A DNA stretch of 64,000 nt from Ottowia flava (GCF_008017535.1 NZ_VRUA01000009.1:91846-155845); one strand, 5' to 3'. Counted from the first letter of the stretch, positions 51,783 to 61,751 are shown. Numbers and translations are program-made. Notes: generated from the sequence alone by a model not told the origin.

Positions 51783-53159
51783 CTAGCCTAGGCGCTGGGT
51801 GATGTCGTTGAACATCGCAATGGCCATCATGGACAGCAGCAGGAACATGCCCACGTATTGGAGCCGTTCGAGCCACACACCCTCCACTGGCTTGCCCGTG
51901 ACCGCCTCCCAAAGATAATACATCAGGTGCCCCCCATCGAGGACCGGCACCGGCAGCAGATTCAGCACGCCCAGGCTCACGCTGATGAAGGCCAGAAAGC
52001 CTAAGTAGTACGTCAACCCAAGGGCCGCGGACTTGCCTGCGTAGTCGGCGATCGCGATCGGACCGCTGAGGTTCTTCAGCGACAACTCGCCTACCAACAT
52101 GCGCCCCAGCAGCCGCAGCGACAGCGTGGACACTTCCCAGACACGCACGACCCCCGACCAAAGCCCCTGAACGGGCCCCTGGCGCACCGTGACCATGGCA
52201 GGCGCCGAGCCCACCAAAGCCCCGATGCGACCGATGCGCGTGCCTTTGTCGTCGACCGCGTCAGGCTGCACGCGCACCGTGCGGGTTTCGCCTGCGCGCA
52301 CGATGTGCCAATCTGTCGCCGCAGGAGCGCTCGCCCGACCAGTGGCCCGGATCCATTCGCGCAGTTGCTGACCATCGGCCACGGCCATCGCACCGACCCG
52401 AACCACGCGGTCCCCGGCCTGCAAGCCTGCGCGGGCCGCCGCGCCGCCTGCCATGACCTCGCCAATCACGGGCTCCGTCAGCGGCGACACCAGACCGATG
52501 GCGCGGAACAACTGCGCGTCCGGGTCCTTGCGCTCCAGCGTCGACAGCGGCAGGCGGACTTCACGGGCTGACCCGTCGCCGCCGCGTGCCACTTGCAGCA
52601 GCACATCCTGGCCATCCAATGCACCACGTGTCAGTACCCAGCGCAGGGTTTCGAACGAGGCGATAGGCTCCAACTCGTCACCGTCCAGCGCGGCGGCGCG
52701 AACCAATTCGCCACCCTGCAGTCCCGCCGCCTGCGCCAGCGATCCGGCCACTGGCGGCGACAGCACTGCACGCGGTTCGTCCACACCCACCCAGTTGACG
52801 AGCGCATACAGCAACACGGCCAACACCAAGTTGGCCACAGGCCCGGCTGCCACGATCAGCGCGCGTGTCGACAGCGGCTGGGTGTTGAATGCCATCGGGC
52901 GATCTGCTTCGGCGACCTCGCCTTCGCGCTCATCCAGCATCTTGACGTAGCCGCCAAAAGGAATGGCCCCGACAACGAATTCCGTGTCCTGCCCTGGGCG
53001 CTGCTTCTTGGGTTTGAAGCGCGCGATGGTCTTGCCGAAACCCACTGAGAAGCGCAGCACTTTCACGCCGCGCGCCACCGCCATGCGGTAGTGGCCCCAC
53101 TCATGGATGGCGATCAGCACGCCAAGGGCCACCACAAAAGCCAGCAAAGTCATCAGCAT
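51783..53159 (-). CDS. rseP: Site-2 zinc metalloprotease RseP
   Basis: An inner-membrane protease that cuts the anti-sigma factor RseA and signal-peptide remnants. The 458-residue protein has the zinc site HEWGH (19-23), two PDZ domains (VIGEVMAGGAAARAGLQAGD; a second weaker one) and the third zinc ligand in NLLPVPVLDGGHLMYY. The residue after HE is Trp where Phe is more common; this is a known type of variation. It follows dxr. Confidence 0.95.
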   Translation of the reverse strand: MLMTLLAFVVALGVLIAIHEWGHYRMAVARGVKVLRFSVGFGKTIARFKPKKQRPGQDTEFVVGAIPFGGYVKMLDEREGEVAEADRPMAFNTQPLSTRALIVAAGPVANLVLAVLLYALVNWVGVDEPRAVLSPPVAGSLAQAAGLQGGELVRAAALDGDELEPIASFETLRWVLTRGALDGQDVLLQVARGGDGSAREVRLPLSTLERKDPDAQLFRAIGLVSPLTEPVIGEVMAGGAAARAGLQAGDRVVRVGAMAVADGQQLREWIRATGRASAPAATDWHIVRAGETRTVRVQPDAVDDKGTRIGRIGALVGSAPAMVTVRQGPVQGLWSGVVRVWEVSTLSLRLLGRMLVGELSLKNLSGPIAIADYAGKSAALGLTYYLGFLAFISVSLGVLNLLPVPVLDGGHLMYYLWEAVTGKPVEGVWLERLQYVGMFLLLSMMAIAMFNDITQRLG

Positions 53160-53189
53160 GGGTCTAGGGTCCGTGACGCAAGCGAAAGT

Positions 53190-54383
53190 TCAGGCAGACA
53201 GCCGGTCAACCACCTGCCCCGCGGCGGCACGCGCTCGGCCGTCCAGCGCCAGCAACGCTTCCAGACCATCAGGCCCTTCGGGCAACACGGCGTCGAGCGT
53301 GGCGCGGTTGACCTGGTGGATCTGATCGAAACGAATCTGACGCCCGAGAAAAGCCGCCACCGCCACCTCATTGGCGGCATTCAGCACGGCGCACGACCCC
53401 GACGCAGCGCGAAGCGATTCCCAAGCCAGCGCCAACCCCGGAAAGCGCGCCTGATGCCCATCGCTGTCGATGGGCTCGAAGCTCAGGCCTTGCAGCGCGT
53501 GAAAATCGAGCGGCGCAGCGCCAGAGGTCATGCGTTCCGGCCACGACAGCCCATAGGCGATCGGGACGCGCATGTCGGGCGTGCCGAGTTGCGCGACGAC
53601 CGAAGTGTCCTTGTACTGCACCATCGAGTGAATGACGCTCTGCGGGTGAATCACCACGTCAAGCTGGTCCGGGCTGATGCCAAACAGGTAGCGCGCCTCG
53701 ATCACCTCCAGCGCCTTGTTCATCATCGTGGCCGAATCGACCGAAATCTTGCGCCCCATGACCCAGTTGGGGTGCGCGCAGGCTTCTTCCGGCGTCACCG
53801 CCGTGAGCGTCTCGACCGCCCGTGTGCGGAACGGGCCGCCGGAGGCCGTCAGGATGATCTTGTCGATGCGCGCGGGCCAGCTCGCCGGGTCGTCTGGCAG
53901 CGACTGGAAGATGGCCGAATGCTCGCTGTCGATCGGCAGCAGGGTGGCTCCGCCTTCGCGCACCGCGCGCAGGAACACGTCGCCGCCGACGACCAGCGCT
54001 TCCTTGTTGGCAAGCAGCAGGCGCTTGCCCGCGCGCGCGGCAGCCAGGCAGGGTGCCAATCCCGCAGCACCCACGATGGCCGCCATGACAGTATCCACTT
54101 CGTCAGCGCATGCTATTTTTTCAATAGCTTTCTGCGCACACTCCACCTGCGTCGACAGCCCTTTTTGCTTGATTTTTTCCGCCAGCTGCGCAGCGTGTTC
54201 CGCACTTGCCATGGCGACCACCCGCGGACGGAATCGCTCACATTGCGCCAACAAGGCATCCACCTGGGTGGCCGCCGTCAAGGCCACCACCTCAAACCGG
54301 TCGGGGTGGCGTGCCACGACATCCAGTGTGTTGGTGCCGATCGACCCTGTCGATCCCAGCACCGCGAGCCGTTGCCTGCTCAT
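53190..54383 (-). CDS. dxr: 1-deoxy-D-xylulose 5-phosphate reductoisomerase
   Basis: The second step of the MEP isoprenoid pathway. The 397-residue protein begins RQRLAVLGSTGSIGTNTLDV with the NADPH loop, and has SAGGPF-like TASGGPFR, the catalytic flap WVMGRKISVDSATMMNKALE in pieces, and QSVIHSMVQYKD. Codons for about residues 68-92 overlap a repeat element (GLSTQVECAQKAIEKIACAD). Its start overlaps the cdsA stop. Confidence 0.96.
   Translation of the reverse strand: MSRQRLAVLGSTGSIGTNTLDVVARHPDRFEVVALTAATQVDALLAQCERFRPRVVAMASAEHAAQLAEKIKQKGLSTQVECAQKAIEKIACADEVDTVMAAIVGAAGLAPCLAAARAGKRLLLANKEALVVGGDVFLRAVREGGATLLPIDSEHSAIFQSLPDDPASWPARIDKIILTASGGPFRTRAVETLTAVTPEEACAHPNWVMGRKISVDSATMMNKALEVIEARYLFGISPDQLDVVIHPQSVIHSMVQYKDTSVVAQLGTPDMRVPIAYGLSWPERMTSGAAPLDFHALQGLSFEPIDSDGHQARFPGLALAWESLRAASGSCAVLNAANEVAVAAFLGRQIRFDQIHQVNRATLDAVLPEGPDGLEALLALDGRARAAAGQVVDRLSA
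54108..54174 (+). repeat. Palindromic repeat, copy 17 (inside dxr, antisense)
   Basis: Plus-strand: TGCTATTTTTTCAATAGCTT, TCTGCGCACACTCCACCTGC, GTCGACAGCCCTTTTTGCTT. Read in dxr as GCG-CAG-AAA-GCT (Ala-Gln-Lys-Ala). Confidence 0.8.
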
Positions 54384-55243
54384 GCGCCGCCCTGCCCCAC
54401 AGTGATCAACATCATGGCCAGCGGCAGCGTTGGCAGCAGGGCATCGATGCGATCCAGAACGCCACCATGGCCAGGCAACAACTGGCTTGAGTCCTTCATG
54501 CCCGCGCTCCGCTTGACCAGCGATTCAATCAGGTCGCCCACCACGCTCATGGCCGCCAGGAACAACGATGCCAACACCAGAAACCACGGGCCGACGGCGT
54601 ACAACCGGCTGTAGAGACTGAGCGAATCGGTGTGGTAGGTGCGGTCTACCCAGACCCACACGACGCCCACGATGAGCACCCCCAGCATTCCGCCCCAGAC
54701 GCCTTCCCAACTCTTGCCCGGGCTGATGGCCGGCGCCAGCTTTCGCCCGCCAGACAGCTTGCCGCCCAACGCGCGACCAAAGAAATAGGCGAACACGTCG
54801 GCCGCCCACACCAGCATGAACACCGAGAGCAGGAAGTTCACACCCACCGTGCGCGCTTGCGCCATGGCCAGCCAGGCGACGCACAGCGCGAACACACCAA
54901 TGGCCCAGCGCACCCCGCGCGGCCACTGCGGCCAGCCCGGTACGCTGCGCTGCAGCAGCCATGCACCGCCCGATACCCAGGCTGCCCCCGCGGCCAACCA
55001 CAACCCCGGCAGCGGACGTTGCACGGCGCCCTGCCACCAGAACGTGGCACACAACAGCGCGCACAGCCCGCCGCTGACTAAGGCGCCCGCACCTCCTACG
55101 CCATTCAGGCGGGCCCACTCCCATGCCGCAGCGGCAATGGCCACCAAGGACAACACGATGAACGGCACTGGCGATGTCGCAAACAGCGCCGGCAACAGGA
55201 TCGCCATCAGCACCAGGGCAGTGATCACACGTTGACGCAGCAT
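54380..55243 (-). CDS. cdsA: Phosphatidate cytidylyltransferase
   Basis: Makes CDP-diacylglycerol from phosphatidic acid for phospholipid synthesis at the inner membrane. The 287-residue protein has eight predicted helices and the CdsA signature KRSAGMKDSSQLLPGHGGVLDRIDALLP in pieces near the C-terminus. It overlaps dxr by four bases. Confidence 0.95.
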   Translation of the reverse strand: MLRQRVITALVLMAILLPALFATSPVPFIVLSLVAIAAAAWEWARLNGVGGAGALVSGGLCALLCATFWWQGAVQRPLPGLWLAAGAAWVSGGAWLLQRSVPGWPQWPRGVRWAIGVFALCVAWLAMAQARTVGVNFLLSVFMLVWAADVFAYFFGRALGGKLSGGRKLAPAISPGKSWEGVWGGMLGVLIVGVVWVWVDRTYHTDSLSLYSRLYAVGPWFLVLASLFLAAMSVVGDLIESLVKRSAGMKDSSQLLPGHGGVLDRIDALLPTLPLAMMLITVGQGGA

Positions 55244-55261
55244 TCGAATTGCCTCCTGCGC

Positions 55262-56020
55262 TCAGCCGGCCGCTTGCGCAACCTGGGCGGACGTTCTGCC
55301 GAAGCGCCGCTCGCGCGCGGCATATGCCGCGAACGCCTCATCCAACGCGGCCTCGTCAAAGTCTGGCCAGAGCTTGTCGCTGAAGAACAACTCGCTGTAA
55401 GCGCATTGCCACAGCAGGAAGTTGCTGATGCGCTGCTCACCACCGGTGCGAATCAGCAGGTCGGGATCGGGCACGTGCGAGAGCGCCATCGCACGGCTGA
55501 GCGCGGCTTCCGTGATCGGCTCACCCCGAGCGGCAGCCTGCGCTGCCGCCTGCGCGATGTCCCAGCGGCCGCCATAGTTGAAGCAGACGTTGAGCACCAT
55601 GCCGCTGTTGCCTGCTGTGGCTGCCTCACCTGAGGCCAGGCTCTGCTGCATGCGCGGCGACAGAGAAGCGCGCTCGCCGACAAAGCGCATGCATATGCCG
55701 GCCCGCTGTAGCTCCGGGACCTCCTTTGCGAGAGCCTTACCCATCAGCTCCATCAGGCCACTGACCTCGTCTTCTGGGCGGCTCCAGTTCTCGGACGAGA
55801 ACGCGAACACGGTCAGAACACGTACGCCGCGTTCGGCGCAGGCACGAATGCAACGGCGCAGGGATTCAACTCCCTGCCGGTGACCGGCAATGCGGGGCAG
55901 CAGACACTTCTTAGCCCAGCGACCATTGCCATCCATGACGATGGCGACGTGGTGAGGTGCTGTCGACGTTGCCGCCGCCGTGAATCGGGCCATCGCCATG
56001 GGCGCGCTGAGGTGGTCCAT
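55262..56020 (-). CDS. uppS: Undecaprenyl diphosphate synthase
   Basis: A cis-prenyltransferase that makes the C55 carrier lipid for cell-wall and O-antigen units. The 252-residue protein has the catalytic Asp in HVAIVMDGNGRWAKK, FSSENWSRP, and DLLIRTGGEQRISNFLLWQ. Upstream ATGs allow small differences at the N-terminus. It lies between frr and cdsA. Confidence 0.96.
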   Translation of the reverse strand: MDHLSAPMAMARFTAAATSTAPHHVAIVMDGNGRWAKKCLLPRIAGHRQGVESLRRCIRACAERGVRVLTVFAFSSENWSRPEDEVSGLMELMGKALAKEVPELQRAGICMRFVGERASLSPRMQQSLASGEAATAGNSGMVLNVCFNYGGRWDIAQAAAQAAARGEPITEAALSRAMALSHVPDPDLLIRTGGEQRISNFLLWQCAYSELFFSDKLWPDFDEAALDEAFAAYAARERRFGRTSAQVAQAAG

Positions 56021-56034
56021 TCGAAGCCAGGGCT

Positions 56035-56595
56035 TCAGACCTCCATGATGTCCTTTTCCTTCGCATTGACCAAGGCATCGATCTCGGCGATGTGCATGTC
56101 CGTGGCCTTCTGAATCTCGGCCTCCGATCGTTTCTGATCGTCTTCCGTGGCCTCCTTGTCCTTCACCATGCGCTTGATCGAGTCGTTGGCGTCACGGCGC
56201 AGGTTGCGCACGGCGATCTTGGCATTCTCGCCCTCCGCACGGACGATCTTGGTCATTTCCTTGCGGCGCTCTTCGCTCATCGGCGGCATCGGCACGCGGA
56301 TCAGGTCACCCATACTGGCCGGGTTCAGGCCCAGATCGCTCTCGCGAATCGCTTTTTCGATCTTGGCACCCATGCCCTTTTCCCAAGGTTGCACGCTGAT
56401 CGTGCGCGCATCGATGAGCGCAACGTTGGCGACTTGCGACAGGGGCACATTGTTGCCGTAGTACTCGACGTGAATGGTGTCGAGCAGCGCCGGATTGGCA
56501 CGGCCGGTACGGATTTTGGTGAGATTGTTCTTAAAGGCAGCGATGGACTGATCCATCTTGCCTTTCGTGGTCGATTTGATCTCTGCAATCGTCAT
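56035..56595 (-). CDS. frr: Ribosome recycling factor
   Basis: Splits post-termination ribosomes together with EF-G. The 186-residue protein has the L-shaped helical bundle sequence with [21 protein letters not shown] [15 protein letters not shown] and [16 protein letters not shown]. Length is canonical. It follows pyrH after a 127-bp gap. Confidence 0.97.
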   Translation of the reverse strand: MTIAEIKSTTKGKMDQSIAAFKNNLTKIRTGRANPALLDTIHVEYYGNNVPLSQVANVALIDARTISVQPWEKGMGAKIEKAIRESDLGLNPASMGDLIRVPMPPMSEERRKEMTKIVRAEGENAKIAVRNLRRDANDSIKRMVKDKEATEDDQKRSEAEIQKATDMHIAEIDALVNAKEKDIMEV

Positions 56596-56722
56596 GTCAG
56601 TATCTCCAATCGCGCATTATTGCCCGCGCAAGTGTTGGAAGGCTCAGTTGCCGAGCCGAGCATAGGAGAGTGTTAACGGAACCGGCCAACTGCATGCCCA
56701 TCCACTCTCCGCCAGAGAAACG

Positions 56723-57445
56723 TCAGGCGTGCACCAGGGTACCTTCATCGCCGCCCAGGATCACGCTCTTGAGCGCGCCGGGCTTGAAGATCGAGAACAC
56801 CTTGATCGGCAGTTTCTGGTCGCGGCACAGCGCAAAGGCGGTGGCGTCCATGATGCCCAGGTTGCGGCTCATGGCTTCGTCGAAGCTCAGTTCGGCGTAG
56901 CGCGTGGCCTTCGGGTCTTTCTTAGGGTCGGCCGTATAAACACCGTCCACCTTGGTTGCCTTCAGCACCAGCTCGGCGCCGATCTCAGCACCGCGCAGCG
57001 CAGCGGCGGTGTCGGTCGTGAAGAACGGGTTGCCCGTGCCTGCGGCAAACACGACCACCTTGTCTTCTTCAAGGTACTGCAGCGCCTTCGGCCGCACGTA
57101 AGGCTCGACCACCTGTTCGATGGCGATGGCGGACATCACGCGCGCCGTCATGCCGTGCTTGTTCATCGCGTCGGCCAGGGCCAGCGCGTTCATCACGGTG
57201 GCCAGCATGCCCATGTAGTCGGCGGTGGCGCGGTCCATTCCGGCCGAGCCGCCCGCCACGCCGCGGAAGATGTTGCCGCCGCCGATCACCACCGCCACCT
57301 GCACGCCCATGCGCGTCACCTCGGCGATCTCGTCCACGATGCGCTCGATGGTCGCGCGGTTGATGCCGAACGCGTCATCGCCCATCAGGGCTTCGCCGGA
57401 GAGCTTGAGCAGGATGCGCTTGTGAACAGGTTTCGCTTTGGTCAT
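56723..57445 (-). CDS. pyrH: Uridylate kinase
   Basis: Phosphorylates UMP to UDP. The 240-residue amino-acid-kinase-fold protein opens [17 protein letters not shown], has [11 protein letters not shown] and the DMFTAD-like [11 protein letters not shown], and ends [12 protein letters not shown] at 57445 gives the normal N-terminus. It stands between tsf and frr. Confidence 0.97.
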   Translation of the reverse strand: MTKAKPVHKRILLKLSGEALMGDDAFGINRATIERIVDEIAEVTRMGVQVAVVIGGGNIFRGVAGGSAGMDRATADYMGMLATVMNALALADAMNKHGMTARVMSAIAIEQVVEPYVRPKALQYLEEDKVVVFAAGTGNPFFTTDTAAALRGAEIGAELVLKATKVDGVYTADPKKDPKATRYAELSFDEAMSRNLGIMDATAFALCRDQKLPIKVFSIFKPGALKSVILGGDEGTLVHA

Positions 57446-57540
57446 GGTCAAGCTCCGTGGCTGGGGTGAATCGGTGGGTGCGGAATCGGCTGAACGTCGG
57501 CGGCGCACTCCTCAACAGGTGAACCGCCGATGGGCGTGGA

Positions 57541-58428
57541 TCAGGCCTTGCCTTGGGCGGCGGCGACCTGTGCGGCCACTTCGGCGGCAAAGTCGTCGGC
57601 CTTCTTCTCGATGCCCTCGCCCACCACGTAGAGGGTGAAGCCGGTCACGGTCGTGCCCTTTTCCTTCAACATCTGCTCGACCGACTGCTTGTCGTTCTTG
57701 ACGAACGGCTGGTTGAACAGCGAAACCTCTTTCAGGTATTTCTGCACCGAACCTTCGATCATCTTGGCGGCGATGTCAGCCGGCTTGCCGGATTCGGCAG
57801 CCTTGGCGGTGGCGACGCTGCGCTCTTTCTCGATCATCTCGGCCGGCACGTCGGCGCTGGTCAGCGCGACGGGCTTCATGGCAGCCACGTGCATGGCCAC
57901 GTCTTTGGCGGCGGCTTCGTCGCCCTGGTACTCGACCAGCACGCCGATGCGGGTGCCGTGCACATAGCTGGCGACCTTGCCGGCCTTGCGCACGAAGCGG
58001 CGGAAGCTCATATTCTCGCCGATCTTGCCGATCAGGCCGACGCGAACGTCTTCCAGCGTCGGGCCAAAGCCGTCTTGCTCGTAGGCGATGGCGCCCAGCG
58101 CAGCAATATCGGCAGGGTTTTTCTCGGCGGCCAGTTTGGCTGCAGCCTGAGCCATGGCCAGGAACATGTCGTTCTTGGTCACGAAGTCGGTCTCGCAGTT
58201 GACTTCGATCATCGCGCCTGTGTCGCCTGCCACGTAGGCGGAGATCACGCCCTCTGCCGTCACGCGGCTGGCGGCCTTGCCGGCCTTGGTGCCCAGCTTG
58301 ACGCGCAGCAGCTCTTCGGCCTTGGCCATGTCGCCATCGGCCTCGGTCAGGGCTTTCTTGCACTCCATCATGGGTGCATCGGTCTTGGCGCGCAGTTCGG
58401 CGACCATGCTTGCGGTGATTGCTGCCAT
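57541..58428 (-). CDS. tsf: Translation elongation factor Ts
   Basis: Nucleotide exchange factor for EF-Tu. The 295-residue protein has the N-terminal UBA-like region [20 protein letters not shown] and the signature [10 protein letters not shown], as well as [13 protein letters not shown] near the C-terminus. The ATG at 58428 gives the canonical start. It follows rpsB with a terminator-like hairpin between them. Confidence 0.97.
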   Translation of the reverse strand: MAAITASMVAELRAKTDAPMMECKKALTEADGDMAKAEELLRVKLGTKAGKAASRVTAEGVISAYVAGDTGAMIEVNCETDFVTKNDMFLAMAQAAAKLAAEKNPADIAALGAIAYEQDGFGPTLEDVRVGLIGKIGENMSFRRFVRKAGKVASYVHGTRIGVLVEYQGDEAAAKDVAMHVAAMKPVALTSADVPAEMIEKERSVATAKAAESGKPADIAAKMIEGSVQKYLKEVSLFNQPFVKNDKQSVEQMLKEKGTTVTGFTLYVVGEGIEKKADDFAAEVAAQVAAAQGKA

Positions 58429-58493
58429 TGGGTTTCTCCGTCGGTTCTGTTCAGTGGGTGGCGCCGCGGGCGGCGCCAAAAAAATCGGCTTAC

Positions 58494-58519
58494 GAAAAAA
58501 GGGGCTTGCGGCCCCTTTG
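58494..58519 (-). terminator. Terminator or attenuator between rpsB and tsf
   Basis: Minus-strand stem AAAGGGGC / GCCCCTTT with a CGCAA loop followed by TTTTTT. Such a hairpin between rpsB and tsf lets part of the transcripts end after rpsB. Confidence 0.8.
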
Positions 58520-58569
58520 TAGCGCCACGGCATGACGCTCGGGCGTCATCGCGGCAGGAGGCGAAATGC

Positions 58570-59328
58570 TCAGGCGGAAGCCTGGCCTTCCTCGACCTCG
58601 ACGAACTCGTCGTCGCCCTCGGCCTGCACGGCCTTGACAACGTCATTCACGGCATTGGCCTTGCCTTCGAGCACAGCGTCGGCCATGCCGCGGGCGTACA
58701 GCGTCACGGCCTTGGCCGAGTCGTCGTTGCCCGGAATCACGTAGTCGATGCCGTCAGGGTTGTGGTTGGAGTCCACAACGCCGATCAGCGGGATGCCCAG
58801 CTTCTGCGCTTCGGACACGGCGATCTTGTGGAAGCCCACGTCGATCACGAAAATGGCGTCCGGCAGGGCATTCATGTCCTGAATGCCACCGATGTCGCGC
58901 TCGAGCTTCTCCATCTCGCGCGAGAACATGAGCTGCTCTTTCTTGCTCATGCTGTCCAGACCAGCTTCCTGCTGGGCCTTCATGTCCTTCAGACGCTTGA
59001 TCGACGTCTTGACGGTCTTGAAGTTGGTCAGCATGCCGCCGAGCCAGCGCTGCTCGACGTACGGCATGCCGCAGCGGCGCGCTTCTTCGGCGACGATTTC
59101 GCGGGCCTGACGCTTGGTGCCTACAAACAGGATCGTGCCGCGCTTGGCCGCCAGTTGCTTGGCGAACTTCTGCGCTTCCTGGAACATCGGAAGCGACTTT
59201 TCCAGGTTGATGATGTGAATCTTGTTGCGATGGCCGAAAATGAACGGGGCCATCTTGGGGTTCCAGAAGCGCGTCTGGTGACCGAAGTGGACACCGGCTT
59301 CCAGCATTTCACGCATGGTGACGGACAT
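58570..59328 (-). CDS. rpsB: 30S ribosomal protein S2
   Basis: The 252-residue S2 protein begins [20 protein letters not shown] and has PRAIFVIDV-like [20 protein letters not shown], with the acidic C-terminal tail usual in betaproteobacteria. It heads the long minus-strand run rpsB-tsf-pyrH-frr and on. Confidence 0.98.
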   Translation of the reverse strand: MSVTMREMLEAGVHFGHQTRFWNPKMAPFIFGHRNKIHIINLEKSLPMFQEAQKFAKQLAAKRGTILFVGTKRQAREIVAEEARRCGMPYVEQRWLGGMLTNFKTVKTSIKRLKDMKAQQEAGLDSMSKKEQLMFSREMEKLERDIGGIQDMNALPDAIFVIDVGFHKIAVSEAQKLGIPLIGVVDSNHNPDGIDYVIPGNDDSAKAVTLYARGMADAVLEGKANAVNDVVKAVQAEGDDEFVEVEEGQASA

Positions 59329-59680
59329 GGGGATACCTTCTCAAGGTTGGGTCTGAAATCCAGCCCGCTCATTGCCCGCGTGCGCCGCATGGCGGCTTGC
59401 AGACAACACCTCGTGGGGCTGGTTTGCGATTTGTCCTGCCGGGGCGATACGCCACTGGTTACAGCAGCATCCCGTACTCGGCAAAACCTGCGGATTCTAG
59501 CACGCCCGCTCCTGTCGGATCGCCTCTCACCCGCGGCCTGCGGCATGATCGACGCCCCTGCCCGATGCATCCCGCACCGGGCGGCGACCCGAATTTCTCT
59601 ATGATCCCGGGGGCCGCCGTTACCCCCATTGGGGGACGAGCCAAGCCATCTCCGTAGTTCCCACCGAGCAGTTTCCCTCC
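59329..59680. promoter_or_regulatory. Divergent leader region between rpsB and dadA
   Basis: A 352-bp gene-free stretch. On the minus strand a TAGAAT at 59494-59499 is a possible -10 box for rpsB, leaving a leader of about 160 bases in which S2 autoregulation might act. On the plus strand TATGAT at 59600-59605 could be the -10 box of dadA. No good -35 elements were seen. The stretch 59520-59600 is GC-rich without a clear feature. Confidence 0.4.
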
Positions 59681-60931
59681 ATGAAGATCGCGATCCTTGG
59701 CGCCGGCATTGTCGGCGTCACCACGGCCTATGAGCTCGCGTGCGACGGGCACGAGGTCACCGTGATCGAGCGCCACGCCAGCGTGGCCGAAGGCTCCAGT
59801 TTTGCCAACGCTGGCGTGGTTGCGCCGGGCTACGTCGCCCCCTGGGCCGCGCCGGGCATGCCGACCAAGGTGCTGCGCCACCTGCTGGCGCGCCACGCGC
59901 CGGTGCGCGTCAGCCGCCCGCTCGCCGCAGCCGACGTGGTCTGGATGCGTCAGTGGCTGCGCGCGTGCGACCCCGCCGCCTACGCCGCCAACCGCACGCG
60001 CATGCTGCGCCTGGCGTTTTACAGCCGGCGCCGGCTGCACGAAGTGGCCAGCCGCATGGCCTACGAATTCGACCGCGGCCAAGGCTACATGGTGCTGCTG
60101 CGCGGCGAAAAAGAACGCCAGATGGCCCAGCCGGGCATGAAGCTGCTGCGCGAATTGGGCGTGGCCTTCCATGAAATCACCGGCGCCGAAGCGCGCCAGA
60201 TCGAGCCCGCGCTGAACCCCGACACCCCCCTGGCGGCCGCCATCTTCCTGCCCGAGGACGAGGTCGGCAACTGCCGCCAGTTCGCCGTGATCCTGCGCGA
60301 CGCAGCCGAGCAGCTGGGCGTCCATTTTGCATTCAATACAACCGTAGCCCGCATTGATCCTGCGCAACCAGCTACGCTTTATGTAGCAAATGACGCCACC
60401 CCTCACCACTTCGACGCTCTCGTCGTCTGCACCGGCGTGCAGTCGCCCGAGCTATTGGCCCCGCTCGGCATCCGCCTACCCATGCGGCCGGTGTACGGCT
60501 ATTCGGTCAGCGCGCACGTGCCCGAGCCCGTCCTTGCCCCGCGCAGCGGCGTGATGGACGAGCGCTACAAAGTCGCCATCTGCCGCATGGGCCAGCGCGT
60601 GCGCGTCGCCGGCTCGGCCGAGATCGGCGGCCAACCCGGCGTGAACAACCCGCGCGCGCTGGACACGCTGTACAAAGTGCTGTCCGACTGGTTCCCCTCC
60701 GCCGGTCGCCTGTCCAAAGGCGTGCAAGTCTGGAAAGGCGCGCGCCCCATGCTGCCCGACGGCCCGCCCCTCATCGGCGCCAGCGGGCGACCGGGCCTGT
60801 GGCTCAACCTCGGCCACGGCTCCAGCGGCTGGGCCCTGTCGTGCGGCAGCGCACGCCTGCTGGCAGACCAGATCGGCGGGCGTGCACCGGAAATTGACGC
60901 GGAAGGTTTTGGCGTTGAACGCCTGCGCTGA
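59681..60931 (+). CDS. dadA: D-amino-acid dehydrogenase small subunit type
   Basis: A membrane-associated FAD enzyme that oxidises D-amino acids such as D-alanine to keto acids. The 416-residue protein begins MKIAILGAGIVGVTTAYELA with the dinucleotide-binding loop, has SSFANAGVVAPGYVAPWAAPG, the typical DadA segment, and ends with GHGSSGWALSCGSARLLADQI. A repeat element overlaps codons for about residues 217-240 (RIDPAQPATLYVAND). It converges with an Asp/Glu racemase gene. Confidence 0.93.
   Translation: MKIAILGAGIVGVTTAYELACDGHEVTVIERHASVAEGSSFANAGVVAPGYVAPWAAPGMPTKVLRHLLARHAPVRVSRPLAAADVVWMRQWLRACDPAAYAANRTRMLRLAFYSRRRLHEVASRMAYEFDRGQGYMVLLRGEKERQMAQPGMKLLRELGVAFHEITGAEARQIEPALNPDTPLAAAIFLPEDEVGNCRQFAVILRDAAEQLGVHFAFNTTVARIDPAQPATLYVANDATPHHFDALVVCTGVQSPELLAPLGIRLPMRPVYGYSVSAHVPEPVLAPRSGVMDERYKVAICRMGQRVRVAGSAEIGGQPGVNNPRALDTLYKVLSDWFPSAGRLSKGVQVWKGARPMLPDGPPLIGASGRPGLWLNLGHGSSGWALSCGSARLLADQIGGRAPEIDAEGFGVERLR
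60322..60392 (-). repeat. Palindromic repeat, copy 18 (inside dadA, antisense)
   Basis: Minus-strand: TTTGCTACATAAAGCGTAGC, TGGTTGCGCAGGATCAATGC, GGGCTACGGTTGTATTGAAT. Read in dadA as GCG-CAA-CCA-GCT (Ala-Gln-Pro-Ala). Confidence 0.8.
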
Positions 60932-60985
60932 CGCGCCCTGATCCGTGCTGACGGGCCTTCGCCCCGCGCTGTCGACACCCGCCGC

Positions 60986-61708
60986 TCAGCCGCCCGGCAA
61001 CGCCCTGGCGATCGCATGGTCCCGCGCCGCGCGCGCCAACAGCCGAGTCGAATCCAGCGTTGGCAGCGCCGAGTTGCCGTCGTTCAACACCAGCGGCAGC
61101 TCGGTGCAGCCCAGCACCACCGCGTCACAACCGCGCGCGGCCAGCGACGCGATGAGGGCCTGCAGCTTCGCGACGCTGTCGGCCTGACAGCGGCCGTACA
61201 CCAGCTCGTCCATGATGATGCGGCCCATGGCTTGGCGCTCCGGTTCGCGCGGCCGCAGCCACGCCAAACCTTGCGCTTCCAACGCCTGGGGATAAACCTC
61301 GCTGGCCACCAACCAGGCGGTCCCGGTGATGCCCACCCTCCGGTAGCCGCGTGCCGCCGCCTCACGCGCCACCTCATGCGCAATGTGCAGCCAAGGCAAA
61401 GGCGTTGCGGCCTGCACGAGGTCGAAGGCCTGATGGATGGTGTTGTCCGGGCAGATCAGGAAGTCCGCCCCCGCTGCCTGCAAACGCCGGGCCGAATCCA
61501 GCATCAACTCAGCAATCTCGGCCCTGTCGCCACGCTCCAGACATTCGACATACCGGTGCAGCGACGGTGTGTGCATCGATACCTGCGGATGCCGGTGGGC
61601 GCCCAAGCGCTGCGCGCCTTCCGCGCACAAGGTGCGGTAACAAAGGGCCGCGCCTTCGGCGGAGCAGCCGACGATGCCGATGTGCAGTGGCTGGGTCACC
61701 TGCTCCAT
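60986..61708 (-). CDS. Aspartate/glutamate racemase family protein
   Basis: A 240-residue racemase-fold protein with the two catalytic cysteines in LICPDNT and VLGCTELPLVL, and the N-terminal IGIVGCSAEGAALCYRTL. It would interconvert L- and D-forms of aspartate, glutamate or a related amino acid in the cytoplasm. It converges with dadA, 54 bp apart, and has a perfect palindrome just upstream. Substrate is not determined. Confidence 0.85.
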   Translation of the reverse strand: MEQVTQPLHIGIVGCSAEGAALCYRTLCAEGAQRLGAHRHPQVSMHTPSLHRYVECLERGDRAEIAELMLDSARRLQAAGADFLICPDNTIHQAFDLVQAATPLPWLHIAHEVAREAAARGYRRVGITGTAWLVASEVYPQALEAQGLAWLRPREPERQAMGRIIMDELVYGRCQADSVAKLQALIASLAARGCDAVVLGCTELPLVLNDGNSALPTLDSTRLLARAARDHAIARALPGG

Positions 61709-61728
61709 CCTGGTGTTTGCACCGCCCC

Positions 61729-61751
61729 CCTGTCAACTCTGAGTTGACAGG
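61729..61751. promoter_or_regulatory. Perfect 23-bp palindrome upstream of the racemase gene
   Basis: CCTGTCAACTC and GAGTTGACAGG flank a single T, 20 bp before the racemase ATG. No T-run follows on either strand, so it is more likely a repressor operator than a terminator. GntR-type regulators bind similar dyads; none is encoded nearby. Confidence 0.6.

Noticed and set aside
51783..53159. HEWGH in RseP as a broken active site
   Set aside because: The zinc ligands and the catalytic Glu of HExxH are intact; the Trp lies at a variable position.
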